Source: Plectrocnemia conspersa
Lineage: Eukaryota; Arthropoda; Insecta; Trichoptera; Polycentropodidae
Direction: 5' to 3'
NCBI GenBank assembly: GCA_009617715.1
Contig: VTFK01000158.1
Coordinates: 248,001-312,000 of the forward strand
Length of the DNA: 64,000 nucleotides
Shown here: positions 27,170-37,202 of the stretch, piece after piece
Layout of the letters: every line of letters begins with the position of its first letter
Numbering within the stretch: the stretch's first letter is position 1
Made by a program: the position numbers and the translations under genes
The notes under the pieces: generated by a model
Database searches by the model: none
What the model was told of the DNA's origin: nothing
Seen by the model: the letters and a program-made list of their open reading frames with translations, nothing else

Positions 27170-27620
27170 GCTACAAATAAATATGAAAATTTAGCCACCG
27201 TTGCGACATATTTTCTGAAATCATATTTTATGCGAAATATTTTAATTAGGCAGTAAAAATTATAAAAAATATCTACTCATATTATTTACCTGATAATTAG
27301 TGGTGTTTATTTTCTGCTCAGTGTTTCCATATAGTGAATTTCCAGTCCATGCCAAAAGCAATAAAATTGTTTATCAAGCGCTTATACTAAAACTTTTTAT
27401 AACAATATTATAGTGAGAATCGAATAAAACACATCTAGACTGAATATTGCCCAATAGAAAAGCGCAAAAAACAATTATTTCTTCGCAAAAGTAAAAAATC
27501 CACGTCAAAAGCAATAAAATCGTGCCGTCACCGTCGCAGTGGGAACACTCACTACCGAGCGTTTCCCCTGCGACAGCGCCAACACGGTTTTATTGCTTTT
27601 GTCGTGAATTTTTTCCTAAT
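27170..27620 (+). mobile_element. Partial copy of the palindrome-bearing DNA element
   Basis: It opens with GCCACCGTTGCGACATATTT at 27197, passes CAGTGTTTCCATATAGTGAA, and ends with a degenerate foldback: TCCACGTCAAAAGCAATAAA on the left and TTTATTGCTTTTGTCGTGAA on the right, around a centre near 27550. This matches the modules of 48161-48650 in order. The downstream modules are missing, so it is truncated. Confidence 0.7.
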
Positions 27621-28040
27621 TTTTACTTTTTTAAACAATTTTTAATAATATGTTTTTTGGTTAGCCCTTATTTTATCTTGCATAATTTCAATGTGTTATA
27701 AAAAAATATTTAGAAATAATTTTTACTTTTTTAAATTCGATTTAAATATTACATTTAAGGCATATATTTTGCTACTATATGCTTAGCATGTAGCAGAGGA
27801 AGATAATATATTTTAACACATAGGTTTCTTCGTATGAAATGAAACACCGTGTGAGACCACTTAATGGATTGAGGTACGCGCCATAAATAAAATTGGATTA
27901 AATATTTATCGCATTGAGAATATATATTTGCGCGCAAAAGTTTCTAATATAATTTATTGGGCAACATAAATTTATTTCAAAAAAATTCGCCACCTTTCTA
28001 TATTTAGTAGTCCTACCGAAGGGGGGTGAACCACACAATT
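27621..28040. other. Intergenic, nothing recognisable
   Basis: AT-rich; the short minus-strand open frame at 27755-27937 has no relative. Confidence 0.4.
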
Positions 28041-28340
28041 TAGAAATACCTTCCTTTTGGACATTTCATCTGACACATACTTGAACATCCACATCGGAGT
28101 TCAAGGCACCCGAAGCTTAATAGACTTCAAACTTGCATATGAAAGGAGGCCGATTAAATTTCAAACTAGCAAAGATCGCAGCAACCGCCGTTTCTCTCTT
28201 TTCGTCCATTGGTCCGGGTCGACATTCAGAATCCAGAGCGTCTCACTTTGGAGACGCCTGCAGCCCACGGATGCACCGACGGATAATCCGTCTTACCTCT
28301 TGCGCAACAAACAATTTATCTGTATCTTAATTAAATAAAG
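28041..28340. promoter_or_regulatory. GC-richer island, candidate conserved non-coding block
   Basis: About 300 bp of GC-richer sequence in an AT-rich setting, open in two plus-strand frames and containing TTGCATATGAAAGGAG, a partial POU-type site. The frames resemble no known protein. An enhancer or an orphan exon fragment are both conceivable. Confidence 0.25.
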
Positions 28341-28639
28341 GCCCAGGATTCTATTTGGACAGTAGATTTAAAAAAAATGTAAATTTCTCAGACCGATGAG
28401 CTAATAATTAAATAAATTCCAATATTTGTTGTCCTCTATTTTCTAATCGGATACTTAATATTCACTAAAGGAAGTGGCTTACAACTGTTTATATCCCTGA
28501 TACTTGGCGAAGGAAGAAAATTTCTCGAAAACATGTAGAAACGTGTTAGAAGTAAACGATTTTTATATTTGTCTAAGAAAATCTATAATAACTTATCTTA
28601 TCTTTCCTGAAAAGTAGATTTTAAGAGGTTTCGAGAATG

Positions 28640-28764
28640 TTAATAATAAAGTAAATATAGCTGGATTGTGAAATTTCGAGGCGTGTGTCATACTTGACCG
28701 CCACTGATGCCTTTGAGTGCACAATGAATGAATCAACAAAAGATCCAAGTATAATATTACTTAA
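28640..28764 (-). repeat. Inverted paralogue of 26348-26474
   Basis: On the minus strand this block aligns gaplessly to 26348-26474 and shares ACTTGG, AAAGGCA.CAG.GGCGG.CAAG and TTTACTTTATTATTAAC-like anchors. It appears AT-decayed relative to its partner. The reading frame that is open in the partner is open here too (minus strand, within 28833-28621). Confidence 0.6.
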
Positions 28765-28840
28765 AACAGTTAAAAAATAATTTCCATGAAACGTCGTTAT
28801 CTTGTTTGACGGACGGTTGACACAGAATATCAATGAATTT

Positions 28841-30464
28841 TTATTGCTCTAATTTTATTAATCAATTTTATGCCATTATTTACATATGATTCATTAGTAT
28901 CAAATTTTGTTAATTATGCTATAATAATTTATTTGTATTTCATCGTTATAGAATGATAATTTGAATGTAACGTGAAAAATTAATATTTTTATTACTATAC
29001 ATAATTTATTTATTTTAACCCTGAATGTAAAATGATTGATCACCTGCAAATTTTGTTTAAAAAAACTAAGCATAGAAAATTTATTAAAAATGTAACAGCC
29101 AAACTAAATACAGATACTTTAGACGAATCTGTCGCCTGTTTCCAACTTCTTGTATAATATATACATAAATAAAGATTTCTTTGTAAATTCATATTAAATT
29201 AGGTTATTTTTATTGCGCCTATTCGAAAACTAAATATTAATTATTATTTATTTTTTGAAAAAAAAATTAATATATAATTAATTTTAACATAAAATAATGG
29301 CTTCATGAACGAAATTCCAATTGCCAATTTGACTTCACTCTAAGAACACACAGCTTTCATACTTTCCATAATTATCGTTTATGTGTGGATTCCTGCAGCC
29401 AAGTTTAAAATTTTGTACTCTCGTATGCACGATATATGAAAAATTACTCCTTACTTATGAGTGCCAATCTGCATACAAAATTACACAGTGAAATAAAATA
29501 AGATTAACTAGGAAATTGCGTTTTAAAAATGTAATCGTTCAACAACGCCAAAAGAAATAATAAAAAAACACAATATCGCATTTCTTTCAATGGCACATGT
29601 GATTATTCATAATAATTTGTTCAGCGATTTGTCCTTGCATAATTACTCGCTTAATGTTAAATGCCATTGTTCAAAACGATAATGCATGTGAGAGAATGCA
29701 GATATTGAAATTTTACAAAGCGTATATTAATTTATTTTATTACCAAGAAATGAGGTTGTCGTGTTTTTAATATATTTGTGATAACGATTCACATAAAAAT
29801 AATTGGTTATACATAACAAAATTAGTTCGAATATGAGTTGTATGATTCTAATGATACCGTTATATAAAACATTGTGTTTTAATCATCAAAGATCATAATT
29901 AATATATTTTACTTACATGTAATTACCTATAATTTATATAGGTTCTTTACATATTGTCATTAAAACTAGTCGAGCGAGTCATTTATTTATTACATTTTAT
30001 GTTAATACGAATGCAATAAAAATTGTATGCAAATTATCATGCTAATGTAAAACGATCGTTTAATATTTAAATAATAAACGTACTTTAATATATAAATAAT
30101 TAATCTGATACATCAATGGTATAAATCATAGATTAAATATGTTAAGTTTGTAGGTGCAAATCATATATAATACAAAACCATGATTTTTTCCATTTATATT
30201 GCATCTGGAAAACCAAAGTATGATGGTTTATGTTATATTTAAAATTACAATTAATTTCTTGAGATAAGTTTAAGTATTCCGCATAGATATATTTATCTTA
30301 AATTACTCATCTCATTATTATGAGATGATTAATTTAAAAAGAGATAAATCGCTATTCTACTTGTGTACATAATCCGTTGATTCCATGATTCAGAAATGCT
30401 TAGTATTTGGCATCAACCTTTAATGCACGTGTTTAATGACAATATTTAGGCACGAATACTTACC
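28841..30464. other. Intergenic, nothing recognisable
   Basis: AT-rich. A mild rise in complexity near 29570-29830 (GGCACATGTGATTATTCATAAT and similar) may be conserved, but nothing specific can be called. Confidence 0.4.
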
Positions 30465-30481
30465 TTGGTTCAAGTCTATGG

Positions 30482-30612
30482 TTTTTATGCAGATGCTTTG
30501 GAGCATTTTTATGCAAATGCTTATTTGGCACCGATCTTTTTTTGCACTTATTTGGTGTATTTAGACGCAAATCCTTGCTTTTACTATACGGTTTTTATGC
30601 AAATGCTTTATG
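30482..30612. repeat. Degenerate repeat with POU octamer motifs
   Basis: TTTTTATGCAAATGCTT occurs at 30506-30522 and again at 30592-30608, and a variant TTTTTATGCAGATGCTT at 30482-30498. Each contains ATGCAAAT or ATGCAGAT, the octamer bound by POU-domain proteins. Between them, TTATTTGGCACCG and TTATTTGGTG form another repeated word. The cluster may be regulatory or simple decay of a tandem repeat. Confidence 0.5.
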
Positions 30613-30630
30613 CCTGCATTACACTCTCTA

Positions 30631-30790
30631 GGAGTTGGCCAAGGTTGTCCAAGGACGGAGAATATAGTGGGTTACTTCGGTCGAGCTCGGTTCTGCCCGC
30701 TCTAAAATCTCTCGGAAGTTGTCTGAGGTTATCGAGAACGGGAGGTAAAGTGGGGGTTAATTCAGTCGACTTGGCCAGCTTCAAGCGCTT
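30631..30790. repeat. Two diverged tandem units of about 80 bp
   Basis: Unit one (30631-30711) and unit two (30713-30790) can be aligned along their length: both run GGA.GTTG, AGGTT.TC, ACGG.AG, AGTGG, GTTA.TTC.GTCGA, then a pyrimidine-rich GC-containing end. The copies are about 70 percent alike by eye. The units lie in a GC-richer block reaching to about 31010. Confidence 0.55.
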
Positions 30791-31480
30791 CTGAACATTG
30801 TCGGCAAACGGACCAAAGTCGGAGCTGCTCTTTCGAGCGCAAGCGGTGAGACGCTTCCCCTTTCGCTCTCTCGCGTATTAAGTGACGACAGTGAGAGAGA
30901 TAATGATATGGTGTTTCGCAAACTGAGATAGAACGAGTAACTCGGTTCAATTTCAGTATGCGCGTAAGCGTCCTATGGTCACCACGCATCGTGGTCACGT
31001 GGGCAAGTTATAATACCACATGCTTATCGGGGACTTAAACAGACTCTTACTGACATCTTTGAATATTTTAGGGCACCAAAATGGATTAATTATATTTTTG
31101 ATAGTAAATTCTTCTAGCAGATATCGTTATTATATTTTTTTCATATAAAATTAAATAATTAAAAAATAATTAGTGGTACTTGATTTTGTTAAAATAATGT
31201 ATTTTCCTAGATCGGTTTATATAAATGTCACACCATAACGAATTATTATTTAGAATTGATAGCGACAAATTCTAGGATAGTCACAGATGTGGTGTTCGTA
31301 TTCTGAAGTCTCATTTTTATGCCTTATGGCATTTTGCAAAAGCCGACAAAGATTTTGCGTAAATTGAATATTTACGACCGAAAAGTTTTCACTGATATTG
31401 TATTGGTGAGTGCCCACACAAACTTTTATAATTATCAGTAGCGTAATTTTAATCTTATGACAATTGAAAATGCGATTATT
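30791..31480. other. Intergenic; GC-richer to about 31010, then AT-rich
   Basis: The first 220 bp include a GAGAGAGATAATGATATGG segment and a CACGTG E-box near 30995. The minus-strand open frame 30998-30762 resembles no family. The remainder shows nothing. Confidence 0.35.
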
Positions 31481-31489
31481 TGGCACATT

Positions 31490-31645
31490 TTTTGATCACA
31501 CGCAAATATGCCAGCTGTGCATGACAGCAGCCGCCGTTCAGACGTCATTCACGCCTGCCGTCCGGACGGCATATGAAATTTGTGGCAGTGTGGCCGCTAC
31601 TCGAAAATCGGCGATTTTGGCCGACTTCAGTTGAACTTCGGTTCG
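31490..31645. promoter_or_regulatory. Candidate conserved non-coding block with 16-bp palindrome
   Basis: A short GC-rich block containing the perfect palindrome TGCCGTCCGGACGGCA at 31556-31571 and a CAGCTG E-box near 31512. Its compact size and sharp borders fit a regulatory block, but this is inference only. Confidence 0.25.
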
Positions 31646-31689
31646 GACAACTTCCAGAGAATGTAGTGCAAACATTAGAAAATTTTCAT

Positions 31690-31860
31690 GCAACAGCTTA
31701 TTATCTAAAAACTTATACCTGAAATACATCAGTACACACATCTCAAACAACTGTAGTTTAGTTCAGATTAATTCTTTTTACTTTTTTTTTATAGAATCGT
31801 GTCTTTCATGGAGAACGAGGCCTGGAATTTCCCCTTTCCTTCTCGGCAGGTCTGCATAAA
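31690..31860 (+). mobile_element. 3' end fragment of the palindrome-bearing element
   Basis: GAAATACATCAGTACACACA followed by ATCTCAAACAACTGTAG, TTTAGTTCAGATT, a T-rich stretch and a CTTCTCGGCAGGTCTGC end match 49660-49840 in order. Only this 3' module is present. Confidence 0.65.
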
Positions 31861-31987
31861 ACAGTATTTGTATTTTTGAAGGCCCTAAACAGACGTTGGA
31901 AATACTTTTAAACTTAACCCTTGGGTATTTATATTGTACGTCACGTACAAAATATACTTGTCGATGGGTCGTAAAGATTAGTGGTGT

Positions 31988-32014
31988 TTTGTTTATTGCG
32001 CTTTTAACGCGTAT
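31988..32014 (+). repeat. Left member of a 27-bp inverted repeat pair
   Basis: TTTGTTTATTGCGCTTTTAA continues to ACGCGTAT and is the reverse complement of 33589-33615 with one mismatch. The pair encloses 1.6 kb and could be the ends of a non-autonomous DNA transposon; no convincing target duplication was seen. Confidence 0.55.
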
Positions 32015-32559
32015 ATGCGTTGAGTCAATTTAAATAAAAGCTTTATATCTGACCGATGATTGCCACCAAATTATACAAATATATTTGATACATTGTTCCT
32101 GCAAAATATACTGGGATATTAATTTATCTAGGCTCTTTTACAAACTGATAGTAAGGATTTTACTTAGTTATTGAGAGGTATTAGAATTACTTTGTTTTAA
32201 ATACAATTTTATTACATATTTAATTTATGGTGATAAATTATCAAGTATTTAATTTTTATTTCACAAGCCGTTAAATTAATATTTACAGGATGATAAAAAT
32301 ATGTTTTATTAGTTTATTTAATCAAGACCAGATATCTAACATTTTTTTAAATATTTTGATTATTAGGAACATATGCTATCAATACTTTTTAGATTTCAAA
32401 TAATGTATTAGTTTTTAATCTATATGGCGTATTATTAAGGTATGTTAAATTAAGTCGTACTACTAGGTGGTAATAAAAAAATGCAAAGAAATAAGTCAAA
32501 TCCTACAGAACTGGATATTTATATATTGGCCTTCAAAATCTTCGCTTTTTAAAGGGCGT

Positions 32560-32900
32560 ATCGCTAGCTTGAAAAGAAAACTTCGACTTAGTGAGTTCTA
32601 CGGTTCGAATTCTGGATTCACTTAATTGCAATGTTTTACATCGCGGGCGTGTTTCACGCGAAACCATAATTGTTTTATGTTCCGCAACGAATCGCAGTCG
32701 TCTTTGTTTCGCACACATACATACACACATTGAGCCGGCTAATAATCTCCGGTTGCTTGTAATATCTCAATTCGACAGATCCGAAAGACTTTTAGGGTTC
32801 TCTTTTGAAGTGTGTTCGAAGAACGACGGTCGTAATGTGAAGAACGTTAACCGCGAATTTTAATTCGGGCCTTCGCGGTACCATACCCTCTTCGCGTTTA
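32560..32900. promoter_or_regulatory. GC-richer island inside the 1.6-kb inverted repeat
   Basis: About 340 bp with reduced A/T, open in overlapping frames on both strands that resemble no family. It contains TCGCGGGCGTGTTTCACGCG and CGAATTTTAATTCGG words. Either the interior of a mobile element or conserved non-coding sequence. Confidence 0.25.
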
Positions 32901-33094
32901 ACCGAGACCATAATTTGTGAATCGATTAAAAAACGTAATAAGAATGACTTTTATTGTTATTTTTATTATTAATAATAAATGTTCCATCGAAGTTGGGTAA
33001 TGTCTTTATTGCAGTAAAATGATATTGAAATTCAACAAGCTAGTGAAGTTGATCGACAACATAAATAAATGCATCCACTGTATAATATATTTAG

Positions 33095-33352
33095 TTTACA
33101 CGATGCCATTAGGCGTGCCAGTCACTGGATGCCAGCGACTAGCACCGTGTAAACGCTTAACGCCAGTCACTGGATAAGTCAATGCGTCACTGGCACGCCA
33201 GTAGCTGGCAGCTCCAGCAGAACAAATATTTTCGTTTTACTGGCACGCCAGTTTTCCCCTCCACCACACTACCATATTGGCACCGTGTAAAACGAAAACT
33301 GTCGCCCGCCAGTCGCTTTTCCTTTACAATGGTTCTTCCAGTTACTGGCACT
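33095..33352. repeat. Cluster of CCAGTNACTGG and ACTGGCACGCCAGT palindromes
   Basis: Palindromic words CCAGTCACTGG occur at 33118-33128 and 33163-33173, CCAGTTACTGG at 33338-33348, and ACTGGCACGCCAGT at 33189-33202 and 33239-33252. TTTACACG at 33095-33102 is mirrored by CGTGTAAA at 33146-33153 and 33284-33291. Five related palindromes in about 250 bp is far from random and suggests a sub-terminal repeat region of a MITE or a dense protein-binding array. Confidence 0.7.
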
Positions 33353-33588
33353 GTGATTCTGTATCATGCAGATTATTTATTTAATTTAGCTCATACCCAT
33401 CAAAATATAGTGAACCCTGTAATGTGACTAAAATAGTACTTTTTTATAGATTTGTATAATAATCATATTTATTTTTAATTATCACAGTATGATCCATTTT
33501 TTTGGTAATGTTATTTATCATTAGTGATTATCATACAATATATTGTAAGACCCTTATTGAAAATCATAAGAAAAAAGAGCTTGTTGCA

Positions 33589-33615
33589 ATACGCGTTAAA
33601 AGTGCAATAAACAAA
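33589..33615 (-). repeat. Right member of the 27-bp inverted repeat pair
   Basis: ATACGCGTTAAAAGTGCAAT continues to AAACAAA; one mismatch to the reverse complement of 31988-32014. Confidence 0.55.
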
Positions 33616-35683
33616 GTTCCATTGTTTTACTGACAAATGAATTTTGTACGTGATGATCAAATGTCTGGAGTAATCATTAAATTAAAAATACAAATTATAT
33701 TATATTGCATTGATAAAAGCAGCAGGTTGTATGATAAATGCTTAAGCTATGATGGTTACGTAAATATTCTAATAAGAAAAAAAATATCCAATAATACTTT
33801 CGAATCTTTGTAATTAGTCTTCACGTCGAAAGAAACCTTCATCAGTAAGACGTAGCGTATATAACCGTATATTAACTTTCACCAGTCACACCTGAGTTTA
33901 TTAAAATTCGTACGAAATAGAGCTACGCTGATAACCAACGGATAATTAAAATATTAAAAAAGCAGCCGCTTCTCTCTTCACGTCAACCATGGTCCAGCTA
34001 TGACGTTTAAAATTTAAAGTTCAACCCAATTTTTGAAAAGAACTGGATTCTTCAGACGTAGAAAACTTCGTGTATTTATTCAAATTGTACGTGGACTCAA
34101 AAATTGTTGCACAATAATAATAATTTATAACTAAATAATTTTGTTTTAAATGAAAAAAAAAATACCAAACTGGCGATTTAAATAGTTTTAATTAAAAAAA
34201 TGAATGTATAAAATAGTTATTGTCACTCCTCGTAAAATAAGGAAATTAAAACTTAGATAGTCCTTGAACCTGGTTAGTGAAAAATATAATTCTTGACACT
34301 ATTTTTATTTCAGAAATCGAGAACCTTCAGGATTTATATATATAAATCGTAGATTTAAAGATCTAAATTTAGTGTAAAATAGTTATAGTTATAATTTAGA
34401 GTTCCATTTTTCTTTTTTTTTAAATGCATTTAAACAGTGTCCGTAATAAATTTATTACAATAACTGCAAATGCATTTTAGAATTACTAATGTATACTTAT
34501 TGACTATGTATTTATAATTTTTTATATTATAGTATAAATTGTGTATTATTTTTGTTACTATTACATTAATAAGCTATTAATTAATCGATATATGTATCTA
34601 TGAACCTTATATTAAATTATAAAATAAATATTTTTGCAGTAGAAAATTAAGCTATATGCAAATGATCTATAATCTGCCTGAGTCATCTATTTGTTGGACC
34701 ATTTTTTTTGTATTTGCCCTATTTTTTAAGTTATTCAGCTAAGCCGTAAATAAAACTTATATTTTTTTTTTTATTTAATGGGAAAAGTTGTTCTTTGACC
34801 AATCTTTGATTTTGTAAGAAAATATTTTATTTCGACGACCTTCAATTTATATTATTTAACTTCGTCATTTAGAGTTAATAATAAACTATAATTTTCTTCA
34901 ATAGTATATTTTTCTGGAGTGAGATAGATAGCAGTAGTAGTTTCTATCCATATGTATCCATTTATATTTAACATAAACTGGTCGACTGAATTATAAATCT
35001 CTCCATTAATTTTCTGTAAAAAGAATTGGCTCTTTTAAATAAAAACGTAATATTTACTTAAGCTAAGATTGATGAATCTTATCTTGGATAATTTTTATCT
35101 TACCGCATTTTCGTTTGGTTTAATAAGCGAGTTTATAATTAAATTGTATATTGTATTATCCATTATTATTGAATATCTAATAGCAGCATTTTTTTCATAC
35201 CTTTAAAGTGACAGCAGGTAGTATATTATTAAAAATATGCAACATTAAAAAGTCAATATAAAAATAATGACTATTTATAGTTTTTTTATCAAAAAATACA
35301 AATTTAAACCAGATAAGACCTCCAAATAATTTTATTACAATTAAACGTAAACTAGCTGTTGGTATCATACTGTCGTGAGGTACCGAAGCTAGTGGGAGTG
35401 CGAATACCGGACCCCCAACTTTTTAGGTTTTAAAAATTATTTTTGCTTCGTTCTGATTTTTTTTTTGATCTATTTAAAAAAAAAAAAAAAATATATTATA
35501 CTTACCACATATATATATATGATTAGATAAAGGTTTAAATAAGGTTTAAAATAAAAGATGTTTTGCGTTTTAAATATGTTGATTTAATAAATAATTTTAA
35601 TTGATTTTTCATTACGACTACTAAGCTAATATTGTTTCATAACTTAATCTTTATTGATATTCGATCGACATGTTCTTTTCTCT
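33616..35683. other. Intergenic, nothing recognisable
   Basis: AT-rich. A short GC-richer patch at 35370-35425 (GAGGTACCGAAGCTAGTGGG) and an A-run near 35474-35490 are the only local contrasts. Confidence 0.4.
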
Positions 35684-35832
35684 TAGAGGAAAGTACATTT
35701 GATATAAGTTCCAGTTTCGACTATTTTTTATGCATTATCATGTACTTTACAATATATTATGTTTTATTATATTATATTATTATTATTTCATAACAAATAG
35801 TCGAAACCTTCGGACAAATTTACTTTCCACTA
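35684..35832. mobile_element. Foldback element with arms of about 45-50 bp
   Basis: The left arm 35684-35732 (TAGAGGAAAGTACATTTG to TTTCGACTATTTTTTATG) pairs imperfectly with the right arm 35789-35832, whose reverse complement reads TAGTGGAAAGTAAATTTG then TTTCGACTATTTGTTATG. A short AT-rich loop separates them. It is likely a small MITE. Confidence 0.6.
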
Positions 35833-36673
35833 AAATAAGTGGAAAGAATACGTTACTACACTTACATATGCGCTTATGATATTTAGTTCATTCTCTATCT
35901 ATCATAGTTTAACCGCTAGCTAGGAATAACTTATAACAAATAAATAATTACATAGTCTCTTATAACAAAACTATTGTTATAATTTACATTTTTTTTATTC
36001 CATATTGATATAATCGGGTTTAAGTACGAGTTATAAAAAAAAGATGGCACGAAATTATATTGGCTTATTTATATTCATTTAAAATAAATATTATTTGATT
36101 ATATGATAGAATGATATTTTTGCTTTTTATTTGTAAATTATTGTTACCTTTCACAGATACGACTTTAGTCGAGTAAAAATATATATTTTACACTCTTACC
36201 AAAACTTATTGCACTTTTCGTCCACCATTCGTTAATAATTTTATTTAATGCAAACCTTTCTTTAAAAATATATTTCACACGATACAAGAACTCATTTACA
36301 TAAATACACGAAACGTGCAAATACTACATTTTTTCTTTAATATAAAAATATTTTCCCCACATGAATTATACAAATCAGAAGTGTAGATATGTGAAGCAAA
36401 GGACGTTATAATCTACATGTGTATTTTTTATTTATTATGTAATATTGAGAATGTGATTTTATACAAGTTAATTATATATTTATGTACAGTTAAAGTCCTT
36501 TGCAAATAAAAAATAATAAAAATCGTTGGACATTTTTCTTCATATAAACAATTTTAAACCTACTCTTATCGACAGTTTGTACAATGTTAAAAATAAATAG
36601 TTAATAGACAATTAAGCAATCGACACACAATTGCTTAATATCACTGAAATATAGGAATAACATAATAACTGAT
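35833..36673 (-). other. Probable unc-4 3' untranslated and flanking sequence
   Basis: This AT-rich stretch follows the unc-4 stop codon on the minus strand. Minus-strand AATAAATAAA signals at 36427-36436 lie about 240 bases past the stop and are the first strong polyadenylation candidates. The true transcript end cannot be fixed from sequence alone. Confidence 0.45.
36427..36436 (-). terminator. Candidate polyadenylation signals for unc-4
   Basis: Two overlapping AATAAA hexamers on the minus strand (TTTATT at 36427-36432 and 36431-36436 on the plus strand), about 240 bases beyond the stop codon. In AT-rich sequence such hexamers are common, so the call is tentative. Confidence 0.35.
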
Positions 36674-37202
36674 TCACGTATTCAGTAGGGACTCTATACT
36701 AAACGGGTTGTGTTTTCGATTACCACTATTTTTGCTATCACTAGAACCCATCGCACTACCCGCCGTTAGATCCAAAGATACGCCCCTCTGGAGACCAAAG
36801 TCGAACCTAGCTGAAGCTGCAGCTGCAACTGCAAACGTGTTGTTGAAGATGGCAGTAGCGCTTGGATGCATTTTTCCCGGAGAAGGACTAAAATTCCTGG
36901 TGCTCTGGACGTCTGACGTGGAACTATCAGAGTTATGACTGGAGTTGAGATTTTCAGCTCTCAACCTGCTCCTGATTGAAAAGTCTTCGGGGCCTGATTC
37001 ATCGTCGGAATCTCCTCCGACTACGTCTATCATACACTCTTCACTATCATTGTCCGGATCCGAATCGGATACGGTACCGGCGTTTCTATGCTGGGCTATA
37101 TATTCCTGTCGCAATGCCTCCAAATCGACGGCTATCCCTTTAGCTCTCAATTTTCTCGCTTGCCGATCTAACGCTTTGGCTAGTTTCTTCCTCCGTCGTG
37201 CT
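36674..37202 (-). CDS. unc-4: unc-4 homeobox protein, last coding exon
   Basis: The exon begins after a long polypyrimidine tract and TTTAG acceptor (intron ends at 37203) and completes the lysine codon split with the previous exon (AA|A). It encodes 175 residues and a TGA at 36676-36674. It opens with a very basic helix (KARRRKKLAKALDRQARKLR), followed by GIAVDLEALRQEYIAQH. An acidic, serine-rich stretch includes IDVVGGDSDDE, a feature I associate with insect Unc-4 proteins. Low-complexity S/N and alanine-rich segments follow. The protein ends NPFSIESLLNT; FSIESLL fits the eh1 motif (F-x-I-x-x-I/L-L) by which Unc-4 recruits the corepressor Groucho/UNC-37. An isolated TTG-started frame to 37210 extends into the intron and is not the real start. 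Confidence 0.92.
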
